Origin: Zavarzinia aquatilis
GTDB lineage: Bacteria; Pseudomonadota; Alphaproteobacteria; Zavarziniales; Zavarziniaceae
NCBI RefSeq assembly: GCF_003173035.1
Contig: NZ_QGLE01000006.1
Coordinates: forward strand, 208,324-272,323
Length of the DNA stretch: 64,000 nucleotides
Direction of reading: 5' to 3'
The notes below the pieces were generated by a model that was given only the letters and a program-made list of their open reading frames with translations, did no database searches and had not been told where the DNA came from. Each line of letters opens with the position of its first letter. The stretch's first letter is position 1. Positions 33,864-42,326 of this stretch are shown one piece after another. The position numbers and the translations under genes are program-made.

Positions 33864-36400
33864 TGGCGGGCGGCAACGCGCTCGCCCTCCGCCTTGCCCG
33901 GCGCGAGCTGCGCGCGGGCCTGAAGGGTTTTCGCATCTTTCTCGCCTGCCTCGTGCTCGGTGTTGCCGCCATCGCCGGCATCGGCACCCTGTCGGCGGCG
34001 ATCGAACAGGGCCTCGCGGAAAACGGCCGCGCCCTGCTGGGCGGCGACATGGAACTCCGTCTCGTCCAGCGTGAGGCGGGGGACGCCGAGCTTGCCCGGC
34101 TGCGTGACCTCGGCACGCTGTCCACCGTCCGCCAGATGCGGGCCATGGCGCGGCTGACCAGTGGCGCGGAAGGCCGCACCCTGGTCGAGCTGAAGGCGGT
34201 CGATGGTGCTTATCCGCTGGTCGGTCGGCTCGGCCTGCAACCGCCGCAAGCCCCGGCCGACGCCTTCGCCATCCGCGACGGGCTGCCGGGGGCGGCGGCG
34301 GACGAGACCCTGCTGACGCGGATCGGGGCGAAGGTCGGCGACGTGATCGCCGTTGGCGATGCCCGTTTCATCCTTCGCGCCGTCATCGCTGACGAGCCGG
34401 ACCGGGCGGCCGAAGCCTTCTCCCTCGGCCCCCGGGTGATGATCGGTCTCGATGCCCTGGCCTCGACCGGCCTCCTGCAACAGGGCAGCCTGGTCAATAC
34501 CGCCTATCGCCTGAATGTCGCCCCAGGGGGCTCGCCGCGCGAGATCGGCAAGGCGCTGGAGGCCGAATTTCCCGATGCCGGCTGGCGCATCCGCTACCGT
34601 GACAACGCGGCGCCGGGCATCCGCCAGTTCGTCGACCGCCTGGGCCAGTTCCTGACCCTGATCGGTCTGACCACGCTGGTCGTCGGCGGGGTCGGCATCG
34701 GCAGCGCGGTGCGCGCGCATATGGCGACGCGCACCCGGACCATCGCCATCCTGAAATCGCTGGGCGCGCCCGCCGGGCTCATCTTCCGCATGTTCCTGTT
34801 CCAGGTGCTGGCCATCGCGGCCCTGGGCATCGCCATCGGTCTTGGCATCGGTCTGTGCGTGCCGGTCGCGCTGGGCGGCCTGCTGGCCGAGCAATTGCCG
34901 GTGCCGGCCAGCCTCGGTCTCTATCCGCTGCCGCTGCTGTTCGCGGCCGGTTTCGGGCTGATCACGGCGACACTCTTCGCGCTCTGGCCGCTGGCCCGGG
35001 CGCAGGAGGTTCCGGCGGCCCATCTGTTCCGCGACCAGATCGCGCCCGACCGGGTGCGGCTGCGCAAACGCTATCTGATCGCGAGCGGGCTGCTGATCGC
35101 CGGCCTCGTCGGTCTTGCGCTGCTGTCCTCGGCCGAGGTCAGCTTCGGCCTGTGGTTCATCCTTGGCACGCTGATCGTCTTCGGCGTGCTGCGCCTTGCG
35201 GGGCGAGGCGTCGCCGCGCTCGCCGCCCGGCTGCCCCGGCCCGCCTCGCCGGGTGCCCGCCTCGCCCTTGCCAATCTGCACCGGCCGGGTTCGGCCACCG
35301 CTTCCGTCGTCCTGTCGCTCGGCCTTGGTCTCACGCTGCTGGTCGGCGTCGCGCTCGTCCAGCGCAACATGGAGGATCAGGTGGCGCGGCGCCTGCCGAC
35401 GTCCGCGCCCTCCTTCTTCTTCGTCGATATCCAGAAGGACCAGATCGCCGATTTCACCCGCCTCGTCTCGGCGCAGGCCGGCACCGCCGACCTGCTCGAA
35501 GTGCCGTCGATGCGCGGGCGCATCTCGAAAATCAAGGGCGTGCCGGCCGACGATTATCCGGTGAAGCCAGACGGGCGCTGGGCCCTGCGCGGCGATCGGG
35601 GCGTCACCTATGCCGCGACCCCGCCCGAGGGCAGCCGGATCGTCGCGGGCGAGTGGTGGCCGGCGGATTACCGGGGGCCGCCCCTCCTGTCCTTCGATGC
35701 CCGCCTCGCCGAGGCGATGGACCTCAAGGTCGGCGACAATCTGACGGTGAACCTGCTCGGCCGCGATTTCGAGGCGCGGATCGCCAACCTGCGCGAGATC
35801 GACTACACGACCCTGAGCATCAATTTCGCCATGGTCTATTCGCCCGGGCTGCTCGAAGCCGCGCCCCACGGCTATCTCGCCACCGTGCGGGCAACCCCGG
35901 AGGCGGAACCCGCCGTGTTCCGCGCCGTCACCGACCGCTTCCCCAATATCTCGGTTATCCGGGTGAAGGAGGCGCTGGAGACGGCGGACGGCCTGCTGCG
36001 CCAGCTTTCCCTCGCAGTCACGGTAACCGCCTCGGTCACGCTGGTCGCCGGGTTGCTCGTCCTCGCCGGGGCGCTGGCCGCCGGGCATCGCCAGCGGCTC
36101 TACGATGCCGTGATCCTGAAGACCCTGGGCGCCTCGCGCCGGCAGGTGCTGGGCGCCTTCGCCCTCGAATACGCGATCTTGGGCGGGGCGACGGCGCTGG
36201 TCGCCCTTGGCGCCGGCACGCTGGCGGCCTATGGCTTCGTCACCGGCATCCTGCACGCAGATTTCGTCTTCGACGCGCCCGTTGCCCTGCTGGCGGCGGC
36301 GGCCGGCGTTGGCCTTGCCGTGCTGCTCGGCCTCGCCGGGACCTGGGGCGCGCTGATCAGCCGCCCCGCCCCGGTGCTGCGCGATCTCGCGGCCGGCTAA
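33863..36400 (+). CDS. ybbP: FtsX-family ABC permease, YbbP type
   Basis: 845 residues from ATG 33863 (GTG at 33860 is an alternative). Two FtsX-like units: an N-terminal helix (FRIFLACLVLGVAAIAGIGTLSAAI), a large periplasmic domain, then three helices (about 255-375: LTLIGLTTLVVGGVGIGSAV, FQVLAIAALGIAIGLGIGL). A further helix pair and a second periplasmic domain (about 470-690) come before the final three helices (SLAVTVTASVTLVAGLLVLAGALA, EYAILGGATALVALGAGTLAAY). The total of ten helices and size match YbbP. It forms a mechanotransmitting ABC complex with YbbA. The substrate is unknown, probably lipidic. Confidence 0.9.
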   Translation: MAGGNALALRLARRELRAGLKGFRIFLACLVLGVAAIAGIGTLSAAIEQGLAENGRALLGGDMELRLVQREAGDAELARLRDLGTLSTVRQMRAMARLTSGAEGRTLVELKAVDGAYPLVGRLGLQPPQAPADAFAIRDGLPGAAADETLLTRIGAKVGDVIAVGDARFILRAVIADEPDRAAEAFSLGPRVMIGLDALASTGLLQQGSLVNTAYRLNVAPGGSPREIGKALEAEFPDAGWRIRYRDNAAPGIRQFVDRLGQFLTLIGLTTLVVGGVGIGSAVRAHMATRTRTIAILKSLGAPAGLIFRMFLFQVLAIAALGIAIGLGIGLCVPVALGGLLAEQLPVPASLGLYPLPLLFAAGFGLITATLFALWPLARAQEVPAAHLFRDQIAPDRVRLRKRYLIASGLLIAGLVGLALLSSAEVSFGLWFILGTLIVFGVLRLAGRGVAALAARLPRPASPGARLALANLHRPGSATASVVLSLGLGLTLLVGVALVQRNMEDQVARRLPTSAPSFFFVDIQKDQIADFTRLVSAQAGTADLLEVPSMRGRISKIKGVPADDYPVKPDGRWALRGDRGVTYAATPPEGSRIVAGEWWPADYRGPPLLSFDARLAEAMDLKVGDNLTVNLLGRDFEARIANLREIDYTTLSINFAMVYSPGLLEAAPHGYLATVRATPEAEPAVFRAVTDRFPNISVIRVKEALETADGLLRQLSLAVTVTASVTLVAGLLVLAGALAAGHRQRLYDAVILKTLGASRRQVLGAFALEYAILGGATALVALGAGTLAAYGFVTGILHADFVFDAPVALLAAAAGVGLAVLLGLAGTWGALISRPAPVLRDLAAG

Positions 36401-36467
36401 AGACAAGCATCTTCAGGCAGAGCGGAATCCGGTCCGCCGTCCGAGGAGGCGCCGAATCAAATGGTTA

Positions 36468-36505
36468 GAGCATCGGCGGAAGGGCACTCATGCCACCGAT
36501 GCCCT
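36468..36505. terminator. Hairpin between convergent ybbP and tolC genes
   Basis: Inverted repeat AGAGCATCGGCGG / CCACCGATGCCCT, with one G:T-type mismatch and one substitution, and a 13-base loop, placed at the 3' end of both genes and touching the tolC stop codon. No T tract. Call rests on position and symmetry. Confidence 0.45.
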
Positions 36506-38069
36506 AGCGCCGGTCGCGCGTGGTCGGGGCGGCGATGTCGGTGTCGTCGATGCCGAAGAGTTCCGACCACAGGTCGATGTCGTCCGGCGATTCCGGGTTC
36601 GCTGCCGGCGTTGGCGCTTCCTCTCCGGTGACGGCCACGGGGGTCGGCTCGGCTACCGCTTCGGGGACCGCCGCCGCGGGCTGCCGGGTCAGGGTCGGCG
36701 TCGGCACGGGGACCGGATCGCCCGGCACCGGCGAGGTGCTGAACCAGGCGTCGCGCACGTCGTCGGCGTGGGCTTTCGGATCATAGGGCGTGGTCGGCAA
36801 GGCCAGCTTGTCGGCGGCGAAGGCGCCCATGGCGGCGAGCAGCTGCCAGCCAGCCAGAATCTCGTCGCGCTGGGCCGAGATCAGCCGGCGGCGGGCGTCG
36901 AGCAGGTTCTGTTCGCTCTGCAGCACGTCGGTCGTGGTGCGGAAGCCCTGCAAGGCTTCCTTGCGCACGCCGTCGAGGGCGAGGGCGGCGGCATCGACCC
37001 CCTCCTGCGCGTATTCGATCACCGCGCGGGCGCTGCGCAGGCCGACGAACGTATCGCTGACCTGACGCACCACCGAGCGTTCCGACGACAGAATCTCGGT
37101 CCGGCGCTGGCTCCACTGTTCTTTGGCCTTGCGGATGCGGGCCTGGGTCGCGCCGCCCTCATAGAGCGGGATGCGCAGCTGGAGCTGCAGCGAATATTGT
37201 TCCTCGATATCCGAGAACAGCGCGCTGTTCTCGCTGTAGGACGAGGAGCCGACGACGTTGAGCGACGGGAACAGCCCGGCATCCGCCTGGGCGATCTCGG
37301 CCCGCGCGACTTCTTCTGCCTTGCGCGCGAACATCAGGGATGGATTGCCGGCCATGGCGGCATCGGTCGCCGCCTCCAGCGTGTCGGGCAGGCCGGGCGG
37401 CAGACCGGGCGCCGAGAGGTCCATGGCCGGATGGCCGACCACCTCCTGATAGGCGGCGAGGGCCCGGCGCAGCGCCGCCTCGGCCGTGACCTGGTCGGCC
37501 TGGACCTGGGTCAGGCGGGCGCGGGTCAGGGCGATGTCGGTGCGCGACAGGTCGCCTTCATCCATCCGGCGCTGGTTGCTGGCGAGTTCGCGGGTCAGGC
37601 TGGCGACGATTTCCCCGGTGACCGCCAGAACCTGCTGGTCGCGCAGCACGTCGACATAGGCCTGCACCGTGTTCAGCAGCACCTGCTGCTCGGTCGCGGC
37701 GAGTTGGGCCTGGCCCTGCTCCACCCTGGCATCGGCCGTGTTGAGCGCGGTCAGCGCGGCGAGGGGCAGCACCGGCTGGATCACCTGCAGCTGGCCGGTG
37801 GTCTGGTTGCCCCAGCGGTTGTTCTGGCGTGAAAACTCGGTGCTGTCGCGGCCGATGCTGCCCGATGCCTCGACCTGCAGGCGCAGGCCCGAGAGGGCGA
37901 GGGCGAGGTCTTCGTCGGTCACGCGGAGGGCCGCCCGCGCGCTGGCCAACTGGGGATTGGTGCCATAGGCCGAGACGAGGGCCTCGGTCAGGGTCTCGGC
38001 GCTGGCCGGCACCCCGGCGATGGCCGCCATCAGCAGGCCGGCCAGCAGCGGCCGGACGGGACGCGACAT
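36504..38069 (-). CDS. tolC: TolC-family outer membrane protein of type I secretion
   Basis: 521 residues. A signal peptide (PLLAGLLMAAIAGVPASAETL) is followed by the duplicated OEP helical-barrel repeats (about 25-420): TEALVSAYGTNPQLASARAALRVTDEDLALAL near the start and YEGGATQARIRKAKEQWSQRR in the second half. It forms the trimeric outer membrane channel-tunnel. The last 100 residues are unusual for TolC: a Pro/Ala/Val-rich segment (PVPVPTPTLTRQPAAAVPEAV) ending in an acidic tail (DDIDLWSELFGIDDTDI). It is the last gene of the ABC-HlyD-TolC operon, four bases after the adaptor gene. Confidence 0.92.
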   Translation of the reverse strand: MSRPVRPLLAGLLMAAIAGVPASAETLTEALVSAYGTNPQLASARAALRVTDEDLALALSGLRLQVEASGSIGRDSTEFSRQNNRWGNQTTGQLQVIQPVLPLAALTALNTADARVEQGQAQLAATEQQVLLNTVQAYVDVLRDQQVLAVTGEIVASLTRELASNQRRMDEGDLSRTDIALTRARLTQVQADQVTAEAALRRALAAYQEVVGHPAMDLSAPGLPPGLPDTLEAATDAAMAGNPSLMFARKAEEVARAEIAQADAGLFPSLNVVGSSSYSENSALFSDIEEQYSLQLQLRIPLYEGGATQARIRKAKEQWSQRRTEILSSERSVVRQVSDTFVGLRSARAVIEYAQEGVDAAALALDGVRKEALQGFRTTTDVLQSEQNLLDARRRLISAQRDEILAGWQLLAAMGAFAADKLALPTTPYDPKAHADDVRDAWFSTSPVPGDPVPVPTPTLTRQPAAAVPEAVAEPTPVAVTGEEAPTPAANPESPDDIDLWSELFGIDDTDIAAPTTRDRR

Positions 38070-38073
38070 GGTC

Positions 38074-39402
38074 TCAGTCTTCCTTGAAGGACCGGGCGAA
38101 CATGTCGACCACCGGCTTGAAGAGATATTCGAGCGCGGTGCGATGGCCGGTGTTGACGATGACTTCGGCCGGCATTCCCGGCACCAGGCGGGCGCTGCCG
38201 AGGCGCGCGATCTGGTCGTCCGCCACCACCACCCGGGCGAGGTAATAGGATTGCTTGCCCTGCGGGTCGGTCAGCACGTCGGCCGAGACAACGTCGATGC
38301 GGCCATCGACCGAGGGCGTGGTGCGCGTGCTGAAGGCCGAGAAGCGCACTTCGGCGGTCTCGCCCGGCAGCACCTTGTCGATATCCTCGGGCCGGACATA
38401 GGCTTCGACGATCAGCGGCTGGTCCTGCGGCACGAGGTCGAGAATGCGGGCGCCCGGCGCGAGGACCCCGTTCACCGTATGGGCGGCGAGGCCGACGACG
38501 ATGCCGGCGACGGGCGCGCGGATCTCGGTGCGTTCCATCTGGTCCTGGGCCGCCGTGCGCTGTTCTTCCAGTTCGGCGATCTCGCGCTCGACCTTCTCGA
38601 GTTCCTGGACGACATCGCTGTGGAAAGTGTTGTCGACCTGTTCGATCTGCAGCTGGGCTTCGCCGGCCGCGACCTCGCTGCGGGCGATGTCCGACAACAG
38701 CTGGCCCTGACGGCCGTTCAGATCGGCGGCGCTGCGCTCAAGGGCGAGAATGCGCGTCTTGGGCGCGAGGCCTTCGGCGAAGAGCCGGCGCAGGCCACCC
38801 AATTCGCGGTCGATGGTGCCGATCTGGATCCTGGTCGCTTCAAGCTGGGCCAGCAGGCCTTCCTTCTGCCGGCTCAGCTGCTCGATACGCTGGCGCAGGA
38901 TCACCACCTGGCCTTGCTTGGTGTCGCGCCGGCTGCGGAAGGAAATCTGCTGGGCGCGGATCTGCTCGGCGACCACCGGACTGTCCGCGGCGGCCAGCAA
39001 CCGGTCGGGGAACGTGACCTCTGTCGCGTTGTCGCGTTCGGCGACGAGGCGGGCGCGCTGGGCCAGCGAGGCGTAGAGCCGGTCGCTGAGCACCTGGAGG
39101 TTGGCGCGCACGCGAACATCGCTAAGGCGCAGCAGAACCTGTCCGGCGGCGACGGCATCGCCGTCCTTCACCAGAATTTCGCTGACGATACCGCCTTCGA
39201 GATGCTGCACGGTCTGGCGGTTGGATTCGACGGCGACGCGCCCGGGCATACTGGCGCCGCCCGACAGGGGGGCCGAGGCCGCCCAGAGGGTGAAACCGCC
39301 GAGGCCGAGGCCCACGATGAGATAGATCGACAGCACGGGACCGCGAAGACTGCCGTGCAGGGGCGGTCGCGCGGCCGGCACAGGCGCGGTGGTCTGGCTC
39401 AT
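38074..39402 (-). CDS. HlyD-family periplasmic adaptor of type I secretion
   Basis: 442 residues. Short cytoplasmic N-terminus, one transmembrane helix (VLSIYLIVGLGLGGFTLWAASAPL, about 24-47), biotinyl-lipoyl half HLEGGIVSEILVKDGDAVAAGQVLLRL, long coiled coils (about 110-290, many Gln/Glu/Arg), second lipoyl half RAPVAGIVVGLAAHTVNGVLAPG and a beta-barrel with DKVLPGETAEVRFSAF. VPGMPAEVIVNTGHRTALEYLFKP at the C-terminus is typical of the PrtE/LapC group. It bridges the ABC exporter and TolC. One base separates it from the exporter gene. Confidence 0.92.
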   Translation of the reverse strand: MSQTTAPVPAARPPLHGSLRGPVLSIYLIVGLGLGGFTLWAASAPLSGGASMPGRVAVESNRQTVQHLEGGIVSEILVKDGDAVAAGQVLLRLSDVRVRANLQVLSDRLYASLAQRARLVAERDNATEVTFPDRLLAAADSPVVAEQIRAQQISFRSRRDTKQGQVVILRQRIEQLSRQKEGLLAQLEATRIQIGTIDRELGGLRRLFAEGLAPKTRILALERSAADLNGRQGQLLSDIARSEVAAGEAQLQIEQVDNTFHSDVVQELEKVEREIAELEEQRTAAQDQMERTEIRAPVAGIVVGLAAHTVNGVLAPGARILDLVPQDQPLIVEAYVRPEDIDKVLPGETAEVRFSAFSTRTTPSVDGRIDVVSADVLTDPQGKQSYYLARVVVADDQIARLGSARLVPGMPAEVIVNTGHRTALEYLFKPVVDMFARSFKED

Positions 39403-39403
39403 G

Positions 39404-41170
39404 TCACTCTCCCGCGGCGGCGCTGGCGGGACGGGCGGGCAAGGCCGCCGATGCCTGCGCCTGCGCGGGGGCAGGGGCGGGGGCGGGGCGGCCCTGCAGT
39501 TTGGCGATGACGTCCTCGCTCGGGCCCTGGGCTTCGACGCTGCCGCCGCGCATGACGATCATCTGCTCCATCAGGGCGACCATGGACACCCGGTGGCTGA
39601 TCAGCACGATGGTCGCCCGGCGCTGGCGCAGCGCGCGCAGGGCCTGGATCAGTGCATTCTCGCCCTCGGTGTCGAGATTGGCATTGGGTTCGTCGAGGAC
39701 GATCAGCACCGGATCGTCATAGAGCGCCCGGGCGAGGGCGATGCGCTGGCGCTGGCCGCCGGACAGGGCGCGACCGGCGTTGCCGATCAGCGTTTCGTAG
39801 CCGTGGGGCAGCTTCAGGATCAGGTCGTGTACCCCGGCGAGCTGGGCCGCCTTCACGATCTTGTCGGAATCGAGGGTGCCGAAGCGGGCGATATTTTCCG
39901 CGACCGTGCCGTCGAACAGTTCCACTTCCTGCGGCAGATAGCCGATGCGGGCGCCCAGCACTTCCGACGGCCAGTCGGTCATGGCGGCGCCGTCGATGCG
40001 CACGGTGCCGCGATCGGCGGGCACGGCGCCGACCAGCAGCCGCGCGAGGGTGGATTTGCCGGCGCCACTGGGGCCGACGATGCCGACCGAAGTGCCGGCG
40101 GGAATGTTCAGGTCGCCGATCTTCACGATGATGCGGCCGTCGTCGGGCGCCGCCGCCATCACGCCGCTCAGGGCGATGGCGCCGCGCGGTGCCGGCAGGG
40201 CGACGCCGTCGGTCTTGGGCGGCGGATTCTCGGCGATCAGGGCGGCGACCCGGCCATAGGCCCCGCGCGCGCTGACGAAGCCGCGCCAGGCCCCGACCAC
40301 CTGTTCGATGGGGGCGAGGCCGCGGCCGAGGATGATGGACCCGGCGATCATCGAACCCGGGGTGATCAGCTGTTCGATGGCGAGATAGGCACCGGCACCC
40401 AGCACCAGGCTTTGCACCGTGATGCGGATGTAGCGCGACAGGGTGCTGAGGGTGGCGGCCCGGCCGGCGGCCTGCATCTGATAGGCAAGGGCAGTCTCGA
40501 ACGCATCCCACCAGCGGGCGCGGATCGCCGGCAACATGCCCATGGCCGAAATGGTCTGGGCGTTGGACAGGCTGGTTTCAGCGAAATTCGCCGCCTTGGC
40601 GCCGAACTGGGAGCCGGCCTGCGAAGGCTTGCGCGAGGCGAGCTCGGACAGCGCGGTCAGGATCAGCAGGACGATGCAGGCGCCCAGGGTCAGATGGCCA
40701 ATGAGCGGCGCCATCAGATAGGCGGCGAAGACGAAGATCGGCGACCAGGGCAGGTCGATGAAGGCGGGCACACCCGGCCCCGACAGGAACTGCCGGACCT
40801 GCTCGACATCGCCGGAAAGCCGGGTCGAGGCATTGTTGGTCGCCTTGCGCAGGTTGCGGCGGAAGGCGGCGTCGAAACCCTGGCGCGACATCTCGACCGT
40901 GACCCGAAGGGCGACCGCGTTCAGGATGCGCGAGCGCGCCCGGTCGAGCAGGCTCATGATGCCGAGCAACCCGCAGACGGCGATGGTCAGCATCAGCAGG
41001 GTGCCTTCGCTGCGGCCCGGCAGGACGCGGTCATAGACCTGCAGCATGTACATCGGGCTGACCAGGGTCAGGACATTGATGAACAGGCTGGCAAAGACGA
41101 CAGCCGCCGTCGCCCCGGGCGCGTGGCGCGCGACGAGCCAGACCAGTGCAAAGTTACCCGGCGCTTTCAC
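39404..41170 (-). CDS. Type I secretion ABC exporter, PrtD type (permease-ATPase)
   Basis: 588 residues from GTG 41170 (VKAPGNFALVW), which has GGGGGA directly upstream; the longer GTG at 41200 lacks a site. The N-terminal membrane domain of six helices (about 15-310) starts with SLFINVLTLVSPMYMLQVYDRVLPG, a PrtD signature, with no N-terminal C39 or C39-like domain. The nucleotide-binding domain has Walker A GPSGAGKST (near 366), LSGGQRQRIALARAL and VLIVLDEPNANLD. The C-terminal tail is Pro/Ala-rich (APAPAPAQAQA). Such exporters usually secrete RTX-type proteins with C-terminal signals, but none is beside it. Confidence 0.92.
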   Translation of the reverse strand: MKAPGNFALVWLVARHAPGATAAVVFASLFINVLTLVSPMYMLQVYDRVLPGRSEGTLLMLTIAVCGLLGIMSLLDRARSRILNAVALRVTVEMSRQGFDAAFRRNLRKATNNASTRLSGDVEQVRQFLSGPGVPAFIDLPWSPIFVFAAYLMAPLIGHLTLGACIVLLILTALSELASRKPSQAGSQFGAKAANFAETSLSNAQTISAMGMLPAIRARWWDAFETALAYQMQAAGRAATLSTLSRYIRITVQSLVLGAGAYLAIEQLITPGSMIAGSIILGRGLAPIEQVVGAWRGFVSARGAYGRVAALIAENPPPKTDGVALPAPRGAIALSGVMAAAPDDGRIIVKIGDLNIPAGTSVGIVGPSGAGKSTLARLLVGAVPADRGTVRIDGAAMTDWPSEVLGARIGYLPQEVELFDGTVAENIARFGTLDSDKIVKAAQLAGVHDLILKLPHGYETLIGNAGRALSGGQRQRIALARALYDDPVLIVLDEPNANLDTEGENALIQALRALRQRRATIVLISHRVSMVALMEQMIVMRGGSVEAQGPSEDVIAKLQGRPAPAPAPAQAQASAALPARPASAAAGE

Positions 41171-41292
41171 ATATTCCCCCGATACGCGCAAACACCCCAC
41201 CCCAGGGTGTCCCCACCGCTGTTAATAAGCATGGCCCCCGCGCCGAGGGAAGAGGCAAACCGCCCTTTTCGGGCCGGAATCCGGGCGGTGCG

Positions 41293-41508
41293 TCAGCGGT
41301 GGAAACGCGGATCGGGCTCGTGGTCGATGATGACAATGTGATGACGGCGCCGACGCAGCACCGGCCGGCCAAAAATGAAGCCGAGCACCAGCAGCACCGG
41401 AATGATGACGGCGAGAGCACTGAGCACCCCGGCGGCGAGGGTGAGGATGAGGAACAGCACGGCGGCAGCGACGATCGCCCGCAGCAGGCCGGTCAGGGCG
41501 TCGTTCAT
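41293..41508 (-). CDS. Small membrane protein of unknown function
   Basis: 71 residues, ATG 41508 with GGAG six bases upstream. Two adjoining hydrophobic stretches (AIVAAAVLFLILTLAAGVLSALAVIIPVLLVLGF, about 11-45), probably a helical hairpin. A basic cluster RPVLRRRRHH follows, then the tail IVIIDHEPDPRFHR. I do not recognise the family. It lies upstream of the type I exporter on the same strand with 122 bases between, so co-transcription is possible but not shown. Confidence 0.6.
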   Translation of the reverse strand: MNDALTGLLRAIVAAAVLFLILTLAAGVLSALAVIIPVLLVLGFIFGRPVLRRRRHHIVIIDHEPDPRFHR

Positions 41509-41598
41509 GGCAAGCTCCGGCGGTAACGACTGGACATGGTCGTCATATGGGGATGCCGCCGCCGGATTTCACCCCTTATGCGCGGGAGCGCCGCCGAT

Positions 41599-42321
41599 CT
41601 AGAGAGCGGCGGCGATATCGTCGAGGATGGCGCGGGCCTTGGCCGCCGGGTCGCTGGCGCGCAGGATGTCGCGGCCGACGACGACATGGTCGGCGCCGGC
41701 GGCGATGGCTTCGCCCGCGGTCATCACCCGCTTCTGGTCGTCCTTCGGGCTGTCGGCCGAACGGATGCCCGGGGTGACGATGCGCATTTCGGGGCCGAGC
41801 AGGGCGCGCAGCTTGGCCGCCTCGAAGCCCGAGGCGATGACGCCGTCGGCACCCGCTTCCTTGGCCTTCAGCGCCCGGTGCACCACGAGTTCGTCGAGCG
41901 GCATGGTATAGCCCATGTCCTCGAGATCCTTCTGGTCGAGCGAGGTCAGCACGGTGACGGCGAGGATCAGCGGCTTGCGCGCGCCGGCCTTCGCCCTCGC
42001 CTCGACCGCGGCGCGGACGATGGGGGCATCGCCGGTCACGGTCAGGAATTCGGTGCCGGTGCGGGCGATGTTCGTCGTCGCATTGCCGACGGTCGCGGCA
42101 ATGTCGGTCAGCTTGGCGTCGAGGAAGACCTTCTTGCCCAGCCGGAACAATTCGTCGGCGAGACCGAGGCCGCCGCCGAAGACCTGCTGCAGGCCCAGCT
42201 TGTAGAAACTGACGGTGTCGCCCAGCGCCGCGACGATGTTGCGCGCCTGAATGACGTTGGGTACGTCGAGGGCGACGATCAGCCGCTCGCGCAGCGACAT
42301 GTCGAGACGCGACGCGGTCAT
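41599..42321 (-). CDS. pyrF: Orotidine 5'-phosphate decarboxylase
   Basis: 240 residues from ATG 42321 (alternative ATG 42300). TIM barrel that makes UMP. Catalytic Asp-Lys-Asp set: IVALDVP (first Asp), FLDAKLTDIAATV (Asp68, Lys70, Asp73) and phosphate-binding VTPGIR and HVVVGRDILRASDP. It lies six bases after the glutamine-synthetase-like gene on the same strand, an unusual operon partner for pyrF. Family assignment is firm. Confidence 0.95.
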   Translation of the reverse strand: MTASRLDMSLRERLIVALDVPNVIQARNIVAALGDTVSFYKLGLQQVFGGGLGLADELFRLGKKVFLDAKLTDIAATVGNATTNIARTGTEFLTVTGDAPIVRAAVEARAKAGARKPLILAVTVLTSLDQKDLEDMGYTMPLDELVVHRALKAKEAGADGVIASGFEAAKLRALLGPEMRIVTPGIRSADSPKDDQKRVMTAGEAIAAGADHVVVGRDILRASDPAAKARAILDDIAAAL

Positions 42322-42326
42322 CGGGC

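Noticed and set aside
33596..36406. A 936-codon open frame on the minus strand opposite ybbP
   Set aside because: Its translation is Gly/Arg/Gln/Asp-rich low-complexity sequence mirroring a high-quality FtsX permease on the other strand. Long antisense frames are expected at this GC content.
36504..41508. RTX substrate or lap-type adhesin near the type I secretion genes
   Set aside because: No GGxGxDxUx nonapeptide repeats were found in any frame near the operon; the neighbours are pyrF and ybbP.
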